From Mycobacterium sp. UM_CSW (GTDB lineage: Bacteria > Actinomycetota > Actinomycetes > Mycobacteriales > Mycobacteriaceae): 59,892 nucleotides of DNA. Positions within the stretch are counted from its first letter, which is position 1. Each line of letters begins with the position of its first letter. The DNA is taken from positions 1 through 59,892 of the forward strand of contig NZ_AUWQ01000079.1 of the NCBI RefSeq assembly GCF_000455205.1. Direction: 5' to 3'. This document shows, piece after piece, positions 54,275 through 59,892 of the stretch. The notes beneath the pieces are model-generated. The model saw only the letters and a list, made by a program, of their open reading frames with translations. It was not told the DNA's origin and ran no database searches. Both the position numbers and the translations under genes were made by a program.

Positions 54275-55486
54275 TCAGCGGACCTCCACGGTGATCGGTA
54301 GGTGAGCGAATCCGCGGACGTTGCTGGAGTGGACGCGGACGGCGTTGGCCTCGTCTACCTCATATCCGCGGATCCGCTTGAACAACTCGGTCAGCGCCAC
54401 CCTGGCCTCCATCCGGGCGAGGTGGGCGCCCAGGCAGAAGTGCGCGCCGCTACCGAAACTCAGTAGCTTGGGCCCGATTTCGCGACCGATCAGGAAGTCG
54501 TCGGGCTTGTCGAAGACCCGCTCGTCACGATGCCCGGAACCGGGCAGCAGCAGCAGGACGTCGCCCTCCGGGATCGTGGTGTCGTAGAGGGTGAGCTCTC
54601 CCGACACGGTGCGGGCCAGGATCTGGCTGGAGGTGTCATAACGCAGCGTCTCCTCGACCCACAGCGGAACCCGGGACAGATCGGCGTAGACCGGCCCTAG
54701 CTGGGCGGGGTTCTTGTGGCCCCAAAAGGCGGCGTTGGCAAGGAGTTTGGTGGTCGTCTCGTTGCCGGCGATCACCATGAGGAACATGAAGCCGAGGATC
54801 TCGTCGTCGGTGAGGCGGTCGCCGTCGATCTCGGCCTCCAGCAGCGCCGACGTCAGATCATCGGTCAGCTTCTTGCGCCGCTCTGCCACCATTCCCTGGT
54901 AGTAGACGATGAGGTTGATGGAGGCCTCGACGGCCTCCGGCGGGACGTCCGTAACGCCCTCGTCGCGGTGCATCACGCCGTCGGCCCACGCCCGCACTTG
55001 TGCTCGATCCGGCTCGGGAACGCCCATCAGCTCGGAGATGACGTCCATGGGCAGCTTCCCGGCGAACTCGTCGATGTAATCAACGGCGCCGCCCCTGGAC
55101 TTTTCCAGCATGGTGTCCAGGTGCCGCGTCGCAATCTCGGTGACGCGGGGCTCGAGTTCGCGAATCCGGCGCGGGGTGAAGCCTTTTGAGACCAGTGTCC
55201 GAAGACGCAGGTGAGCTGGATCGTCCATCGCCAGAAACGACATGGTCTTGCTGGCGTGCGGGCCGCGCGACGCCGGATCCAGCGAGACACCGTATTTGTT
55301 GGAAAGCGTTGTGCTGTTGCGGAATCCCTGCAGAACGTCTTGATGCCGCGACAACGCCCAGAACTTCAGCTCCGCGTTGCGATACAGCGGGGCCTCATCG
55401 CGAAGTCGCTTGTAATACGGGTACGGATCTTCGTGGAAGTCGTAGTCGTAGGGATCCAAGACCGGCTTTTCGGTCTGTACGGTCAT
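54275..55486 (-). CDS. cyp123: Cytochrome P450 CYP123
   Basis: A 403-residue P450. The I-helix reads IAGNETTTKLL, ExxR is in EETLRYD, and the haem loop is FGSGAHFCLGAHLARME. By position and sequence it corresponds to Rv0766c (CYP123); its substrate is not firmly known. ATG 55486 overlaps the TetR stop by 4 nt (ATGA), so regulator and P450 are coupled. Confidence 0.94.
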   Translation of the reverse strand: MTVQTEKPVLDPYDYDFHEDPYPYYKRLRDEAPLYRNAELKFWALSRHQDVLQGFRNSTTLSNKYGVSLDPASRGPHASKTMSFLAMDDPAHLRLRTLVSKGFTPRRIRELEPRVTEIATRHLDTMLEKSRGGAVDYIDEFAGKLPMDVISELMGVPEPDRAQVRAWADGVMHRDEGVTDVPPEAVEASINLIVYYQGMVAERRKKLTDDLTSALLEAEIDGDRLTDDEILGFMFLMVIAGNETTTKLLANAAFWGHKNPAQLGPVYADLSRVPLWVEETLRYDTSSQILARTVSGELTLYDTTIPEGDVLLLLPGSGHRDERVFDKPDDFLIGREIGPKLLSFGSGAHFCLGAHLARMEARVALTELFKRIRGYEVDEANAVRVHSSNVRGFAHLPITVEVR

Positions 55487-56103
55487 TGCTCTTCTCCGGG
55501 GCGGGGCAGGATGAGGCCGACGACATAGCCGAGACGGTCGGCGATTTGGTGGTAGGTGTAGGCACCGCTGGCGGCGTTGACCAGCGCGCCGAAAAACGTC
55601 ATCTCGAGCGCGGATACCGTCAGCGGGTCGGCGTCGGGGCCGATCGCCGAGGTGATGCGCCGGTGGATTTCGGCGCCGATGCGATCGCGCACCGTTCGCA
55701 CCGCCGGATCGGCGCCGCCCGACAGCAGTGCCGTCGTGCACGCCGCGGCGACCTCCGGTTCGTCGGCCACCACGAGGGCGAGTTGGCGCAACGCCTTGTC
55801 CACGCGGGTCTGCATGGTTTCGTTCACGTCGGTGAAGTACGGGACCCGCCGCACCAGGTCGAGGTAGACCTCGGCGATCAGGTGGTTCTTCGACGAGAAG
55901 TAGGTGTAGGCGGTGGCCGGGGCGACCTTGGCCCGGGCGGCCACCGCGCGGACGGTCAGGTCGGCGTAGGACTTCTCGCGCAGGGTTTCGATGCCGGCGG
56001 CGAGCACCTTGCGGAACGTCTCTTCCTGGCGGCGGTTGCGCACCGGCTCTTCGGTCTGCTGGTCGGCCTGGGATGCGACGGTAACCAGGGCATCGCTGGA
56101 CAC
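55483..56103 (-). CDS. TetR-family regulator (Rv0767c-like)
   Basis: A 206-residue TetR protein. The DNA-binding region contains LTVRAVAARAKVAPATAYTYFSSKNHL-type sequence, with recognition signature APATAYTYFSSKN; the ligand-binding half is helical. The start is GTG 56103. A -10-like TAACGT ends seven bases upstream, so the mRNA may be leaderless. A 14-bp perfect palindrome covers the start. It is the first gene of the cyp123-SDR-cyp51-ferredoxin row and divergent from aldA, so it probably controls both sides. Confidence 0.9.
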   Translation of the reverse strand: MSSDALVTVASQADQQTEEPVRNRRQEETFRKVLAAGIETLREKSYADLTVRAVAARAKVAPATAYTYFSSKNHLIAEVYLDLVRRVPYFTDVNETMQTRVDKALRQLALVVADEPEVAAACTTALLSGGADPAVRTVRDRIGAEIHRRITSAIGPDADPLTVSALEMTFFGALVNAASGAYTYHQIADRLGYVVGLILPRPGEEQ

Positions 56104-56115
56104 GTGTCCACGTTA
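56097..56115 (-). promoter_or_regulatory. Leaderless promoter and operator of the tetR-cyp51 row
   Basis: On the minus strand TAACGT (56115-56110) is a -10 box placed for transcription to start at the GTG itself (56103). TGGACACGTGTCCA (56097-56110), a perfect palindrome, covers the start. Its core GGACA-NN-TGTCC recurs at the aldA promoter. Confidence 0.6.
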
Positions 56116-56233
56116 TCGGAAGTCGGCGACAGGAAGCAAGCGCGAGTTGTGAACACCCAGCTTAACGCGGTATATCGCGCTGCTCGGCAGTCGCCGAAGA
56201 CATCGGCCCTTGCACCCCGGACCGCCCGGCGGC

Positions 56234-56257
56234 TAGGGTTCGATCGGACAACTGTCC
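56234..56257 (+). promoter_or_regulatory. aldA promoter with matching operator
   Basis: TAGGGT (56234-56239) is a -10-like box. GGACAACTGTCC (56246-56257) follows and would cover the expected start near 56246, the same layout as at the tetR promoter. aldA begins at 56288 behind GGGAG. Confidence 0.55.
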
Positions 56258-56287
56258 ACCTGCCATGACTATTCGGGAGCGGGAGAT

Positions 56288-57757
56288 ATGGCGTTACTGG
56301 CCGACGGCGCGAGCGCATTGTTCATCGACGGCAAACTGGCACCGGGCAACGCGGGCACCTTCCCGACGATCAACCCGGCAACCGAGGAAGTGCTGGGGGT
56401 CGCCGCCGACGCCGACGCCGACGACATGGGGCGCGCCATCGATGCGGCGCGGCGGGCCTTCGACGACACGGACTGGTCGCGCAACACCGAGCTGCGGGTG
56501 CGGTGCGTGCGCCAGCTGCGCGACGCCATGCAAGCCCACCTCGAGGAGCTGCGCGACATCACCATCGCCGAGGTCGGCGCGCCGCGGATGCTCACCGCCA
56601 TCGCCCAGCTCGAGGTCCCGGTCAACGACCTGGCGTTCGCGGCCGACACGGCCGAGTCCTACGTGTGGAATCAGGATCTCGGTGAGGCGTCGCCGATGGG
56701 AATCCCCACCCGGCGCACGATCGCGCGCGAGGCCGTCGGGGTCGTCGGCGCCATCACGCCGTGGAACTTCCCCCACCAGATCAACCTCGCGAAGCTGGGC
56801 CCCGCGCTGGCCGCGGGCAACACCGTCGTCCTGAAGCCCGCTCCCGACACGCCCTGGTGCGCAGCGGTATTGGGCGAGCTCATCGCCGAACACACCGACT
56901 TCCCGCCCGGCGTGGTCAACATCGTGACCTCCAGCGATCACGCCGTCGGAGCGCTGCTCGCCAAAGATCCACGGGTGGACATGGTTTCGTTCACCGGGTC
57001 GACGGCCACCGGGCGCAGTGTGATGGCCGACGGCGCTGCCACCATCAAGAAGGTGTTCCTGGAGCTGGGCGGCAAATCGGCGTTCATCGTGCTCGACGAC
57101 GCCGACCTCGGCGGTGCGGTCGGGGTCGCGGGGTTCTCCGTGTGCATGCATGCCGGGCAGGGGTGCGCGATCACCACCCGGCTGCTGGTGCCGCGGACCC
57201 GCTACGACGAGGCCGTGTCCATCGCGGCCGCCACGGTGGGCGGGATCAAGGCCGGAGACCCCAACGACGCGGGAACCATTTGCGGGCCGTTGATTTCGGC
57301 GCGGCAGCGTGATCGGGTGCAGGGCTACCTGGACTCGGCCGTCGCCGAGGGTGGGACGTTCGCGTGCGGCGGCGGCCGCCCGGCGGACCGCGAGGTCGGC
57401 TTCTTCATCGAACCCACCGTGATCGCCGGCCTCGGCAACGACGCCCGCGTCGCCCGGGAGGAGATCTTCGGGCCGGTGCTCACCGTCATCCCCTACGACG
57501 GCGACGACGACGCCGTGCGCATCGCCAACGACTCGCCATACGGCTTGTCGGGCACCGTCTTTGGCGCCGACCCCGAGCGGGCCGCGGGGGTTGCCGCGCG
57601 GATCCGGGCCGGCACCATCAACGTCAACGGCGGCGTCTGGTACTCGGCCGACGCGCCGTTCGGCGGGTACAAGCAGTCCGGCAACGGCCGCGAGATGGGC
57701 CTGGCCGGGTTCGAGGAATACCTGGAAATCAAAACCATTGCGACAGCGGTTAGCTAG
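56288..57757 (+). CDS. aldA: Aldehyde dehydrogenase AldA
   Basis: A 489-residue NAD(P)-dependent aldehyde dehydrogenase. ITPWNFP, SFTGSTATG and LELGGKSAF (general-base Glu) are in order, the catalytic Cys is in GQGCAITT, and the C-terminal EIFGPVL is normal. It corresponds to Rv0768. It could oxidise an aldehyde formed by AdhB or by the P450s to an acid. It leads the rightward row and is followed after 9 nt by an SDR gene. Confidence 0.94.
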   Translation: MALLADGASALFIDGKLAPGNAGTFPTINPATEEVLGVAADADADDMGRAIDAARRAFDDTDWSRNTELRVRCVRQLRDAMQAHLEELRDITIAEVGAPRMLTAIAQLEVPVNDLAFAADTAESYVWNQDLGEASPMGIPTRRTIAREAVGVVGAITPWNFPHQINLAKLGPALAAGNTVVLKPAPDTPWCAAVLGELIAEHTDFPPGVVNIVTSSDHAVGALLAKDPRVDMVSFTGSTATGRSVMADGAATIKKVFLELGGKSAFIVLDDADLGGAVGVAGFSVCMHAGQGCAITTRLLVPRTRYDEAVSIAAATVGGIKAGDPNDAGTICGPLISARQRDRVQGYLDSAVAEGGTFACGGGRPADREVGFFIEPTVIAGLGNDARVAREEIFGPVLTVIPYDGDDDAVRIANDSPYGLSGTVFGADPERAAGVAARIRAGTINVNGGVWYSADAPFGGYKQSGNGREMGLAGFEEYLEIKTIATAVS

Positions 57758-57766
57758 AGGAGCGGC

Positions 57767-58516
57767 ATGCGGTTCGAAAACAGGGTTGCCATCGTCACCG
57801 GATCGGGCGGTGGCATCGGCCAGGCCTACGCCGAGGCGCTGGCCCGCGAGGGCGCGGCCGTCGTCGTCGCCGACATCAACGTGCAGGGCGCTGAGAAGGT
57901 GGCCGACGGGATCAAGGGCGAGGGCGGTACGGCGCTGGCCCTACCCGTCGACGTGTCGGATCCGTTGTCGGCCAAGGAGATGGCCGACCGCACGCTAGCA
58001 GAGTTCGGCGGCATCGACTACCTGGTGAACAACGCCGCGATATTTGGCGGCATGAAGCTGGACTTCCTGCTGACCGTCGACCCCGAGTACTACAAGAAGT
58101 TCATGAGCGTGAATCTCGACGGCGCCCTGTGGTGCACCCGCGCCGTGTACAAGAAGATGGCCAAACGTGGCGGCGGGGCGATTGTCAACCAGTCCTCCAC
58201 TGCGGCATGGCTTTACGCCAACTTTTACGCATTGGCCAAGGTCGGCATCAACGGCCTGACCCAACAGCTCTCGCGCGAACTCGGCGGGCAGAACATCCGC
58301 ATCAACGCGATCGCGCCGGGCCCCATCGACACCGAGGCCAACCGGACCACCACGCCGCAAGAGATGGTCGCCGACATCGTCAAGGGGCTGCCGCTGTCGC
58401 GGATGGGAACTCCCGACGACGTCGTCGGGATGTGCCTGTTCCTGCTGTCCGACGAGGCGTCGTGGATCACCGGGCAGGTTTTCAATGTCGACGGCGGGCA
58501 GATAATTCGGTCATGA
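57767..58516 (+). CDS. Short-chain dehydrogenase/reductase (Rv0769-like)
   Basis: A 249-residue FabG-like SDR with TGSGGGIGQAYA at the N terminus, NNAAIFGG, the Tyr-Lys pair in YALAKVG and the terminal ITGQVFNVDGGQIIRS. AGAGGAG precedes ATG 57767. It is cotranscribed with aldA. The substrate is unknown. Confidence 0.92.
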   Translation: MRFENRVAIVTGSGGGIGQAYAEALAREGAAVVVADINVQGAEKVADGIKGEGGTALALPVDVSDPLSAKEMADRTLAEFGGIDYLVNNAAIFGGMKLDFLLTVDPEYYKKFMSVNLDGALWCTRAVYKKMAKRGGGAIVNQSSTAAWLYANFYALAKVGINGLTQQLSRELGGQNIRINAIAPGPIDTEANRTTTPQEMVADIVKGLPLSRMGTPDDVVGMCLFLLSDEASWITGQVFNVDGGQIIRS

Positions 58517-58564
58517 CCGCGCCGGCGACGATGCAGAGCGCAGCGATTAGGAGGAGCGGCGCAA

Positions 58565-59419
58565 ATGACTGAGCACTTGCGCCTGGGCTACATCGGCCTT
58601 GGCAACATGGGCGCGCCCATGGCCACCAAGATGACGGAATGGCCCGGCGGGGTGACGGTCTACGACATTCGGACCGAGGCCATGACGCCGCTGGCCGAGA
58701 AGGGCGCCACCCTTGCCGACAGCGTCGCCGACGTGGCTGCGGCCGACATCATCCATGTCACCGTCCTGGACGATGCGCAGGTGCGCGAGGTCGTCGGTGA
58801 GCTCGCGGCACACGCCAAGCCCGGCACGGTCATCGCGATCCACTCGACCATCAACGACACCACCGCCGTCGAATTGGCCCGCGAACTGAAACCGCGCGAC
58901 ATTCACGTCGTCGATGCGCCCGTCAGCGGTGGCGCGGCCGCCGCCGCGAAGGGCGAGCTCGCCACCATGGTGGGGGCCGATCGTGAGGTGTACGAACGGA
59001 TCAAGCCGGCGTTCAAGCACTGGGCCGCGATGGTCGTCCATGCCGGCGAGCCGGGCGCAGGTACACGAATGAAGCTGGCCCGCAATATGTTGACATTCAC
59101 CGGCTTCGCGGCGGCCTGCGAGGCCATGAAACTGGCCGAGGCGGCGGGGCTGGATCTGCAGGCGCTGGGCCGGGTGGTCCGCCACACCGATGCGCTCACC
59201 AGTGGGCCGGGGGCGATCATGGTGCGCGAGAACATGAAAGACCTCGAGCCGGAGAACTTCCTGTACCAGCCGTTCATGCACACCCGTGGGCTCGGGGAGA
59301 AGGACCTCAGCCTGGCGCTAGGTTTGGGTGAGGCGTTGTCGGTCGACCTGCCGCTGGCTCAGCTGGCATTTGAAAACCTGGCGGCCGGCCTGGGGCTGCC
59401 GCACACCGCGTCGGACTGA
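58565..59419 (+). CDS. Beta-hydroxyacid dehydrogenase, HIBADH family (Rv0770-like)
   Basis: A 284-residue NAD(P)-dependent dehydrogenase. GYIGLGNMGAPMATKM is at the N terminus, the substrate motif is VDAPVSGGAAAA, and the catalytic Lys is in RMKLARNML. It is a second member of this family in the window, besides 17365-18255. GGAGCGGC lies before ATG 58565, 48 nt after the SDR stop. It corresponds to Rv0770 by order. Confidence 0.9.
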   Translation: MTEHLRLGYIGLGNMGAPMATKMTEWPGGVTVYDIRTEAMTPLAEKGATLADSVADVAAADIIHVTVLDDAQVREVVGELAAHAKPGTVIAIHSTINDTTAVELARELKPRDIHVVDAPVSGGAAAAAKGELATMVGADREVYERIKPAFKHWAAMVVHAGEPGAGTRMKLARNMLTFTGFAAACEAMKLAEAAGLDLQALGRVVRHTDALTSGPGAIMVRENMKDLEPENFLYQPFMHTRGLGEKDLSLALGLGEALSVDLPLAQLAFENLAAGLGLPHTASD

Positions 59420-59430
59420 TTGGAGGGCTC

Positions 59431-59868
59431 ATGGACGAGCTGCGCCGCAAGGGCCTCGAGAAGATGAACGAGGTCTACGGCTGGGAGATGCCCAACATCG
59501 AGGGCGACCCCTACTTCGACCTGACCGTCGACCACCTGTTCGGCAGCATCTGGACCCGCCCCGGGCTGTCGATGCGCGACAAGCGCATCATGACCCTGAC
59601 CGCGGTGACCGCGGTCGGAAATCGCGACCTCGCCGAGATCCAGATCAACGCCGCGCTGCTCAACGGGGAACTCAGCGAGACCGAACTGAAAGAGATGGCC
59701 GTCTTCCTGACCCATTACCTCGGGTTCCCGCTCGGCTCGGCGCTCAACGGCGCGGTCGATGCCGTCGTGGCCAAGCGCAAGAAGGCCGCCGCGAAGGGTG
59801 CCGGCGAGGACAAGAAGGCCAATGTCGACGCCGCGCTGAAGATGCACTCGGGCAACGCTTCCGACTAG
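59431..59868 (+). CDS. Carboxymuconolactone decarboxylase family protein (Rv0771-like)
   Basis: A 145-residue protein of the gamma-carboxymuconolactone decarboxylase fold. The segments GSIWTRPGLSMRDKRIMTL and a conserved helical middle with ETELKEMAVFLTHYLGFP are typical. It lacks the CxxC pair of the AhpD branch, so it is not a peroxidase of that type. The last helix is followed by a Lys/Ala-rich tail. It starts 11 nt after the dehydrogenase stop and is probably the end of the aldA row, though the window stops 24 bp later. A decarboxylase or lactonase role on an aromatic or lipid intermediate is inferred only from the family. Confidence 0.9.
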   Translation: MDELRRKGLEKMNEVYGWEMPNIEGDPYFDLTVDHLFGSIWTRPGLSMRDKRIMTLTAVTAVGNRDLAEIQINAALLNGELSETELKEMAVFLTHYLGFPLGSALNGAVDAVVAKRKKAAAKGAGEDKKANVDAALKMHSGNASD

Positions 59869-59892
59869 CTTCGCCGAGCAGACGCAAAATCG

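Noticed and set aside
56166-56179. CGCGGTATATCGCG palindrome (12 of 14 symmetric) between tetR and aldA
   Set aside because: It occurs once and is not placed on a promoter element. The repeated GGACA-NN-TGTCC motif is a better operator candidate.

Overview
The window comes from a slow-growing Mycobacterium. It has GC-rich codon use with frequent GTG starts, a PE_PGRS gene and a PE-domain enzyme, a cutinase, a hemophore-like protein, an LpqH-type lipoprotein, and phoPR and cyp51 neighbourhoods in the M. tuberculosis order. Family assignments come from reading the translated frames against remembered families. No search was run, so H37Rv (Rv) equivalences are recalled, not computed.

Layout. 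(1) 1-6122: the end of secD, then secF, a peptide-binding lipoprotein, apt and relA in one direction (Rv2587c-Rv2583c order): protein export, purine salvage and the stringent response. (2) 6119-11216: a small membrane protein, a zinc-ribbon/cyclase/ATPase signalling protein and a PE_PGRS gene, then a 925-bp gene-poor stretch. (3) 12142-20690: otsA and its tiny upstream partner, an amine oxidase, a crotonase, three dehydrogenases and the LCP ligase cpsA. The ends of this block match Rv3484-Rv3490 in inverted orientation. (4) 20976-25422: two small exported proteins, two alpha/beta hydrolases, two very small genes and a PAP2/diacylglycerol-kinase fusion.

(5) 25491-32488: a complete aromatic meta-cleavage pathway in two divergent arms. 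FAD hydroxylase, C-C hydrolase and extradiol dioxygenase run left; a TetR regulator, 2-hydroxypentadienoate hydratase, acetaldehyde dehydrogenase and hydroxy-oxovalerate aldolase run right. A strong dyad overlaps the divergent promoter. Together they would convert a hydroxylated aromatic to pyruvate and acetyl-CoA plus a side-chain acid. (6) 32516-42644: a permease, small membrane proteins, and a run of exported proteins (serine protease, LpqH-like lipoprotein, Pro-rich protein), a crotonase, a PE-phosphoglycerate-mutase protein, a cutinase and a hemophore-like protein. (7) 42873-46540: tRNA-Thr(TGT), a decapeptide-repeat protein, phoP-phoR and a HIT hydrolase. (8) 46633-59868: a RibD-like reductase, an SnoaL-like protein, a flavin/Fe-S reductase, then adhB, an Rv0762c-like protein, ferredoxin, cyp51, SDR, cyp123 and TetR on the minus strand, and divergently aldA, SDR, an HIBADH-family gene and a carboxymuconolactone-decarboxylase-family gene.

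Most interesting are the meta-cleavage locus with its operator; matched GGACA-NN-TGTCC sites at both divergent promoters of the cyp51/aldA regulator; a PE protein fused directly to a histidine phosphatase without PGRS; a protein with eight exact 10-residue repeats; and structured intergenic repeats at 22473-22574 and 47316-47437. No insertion sequence, prophage or CRISPR array was seen.
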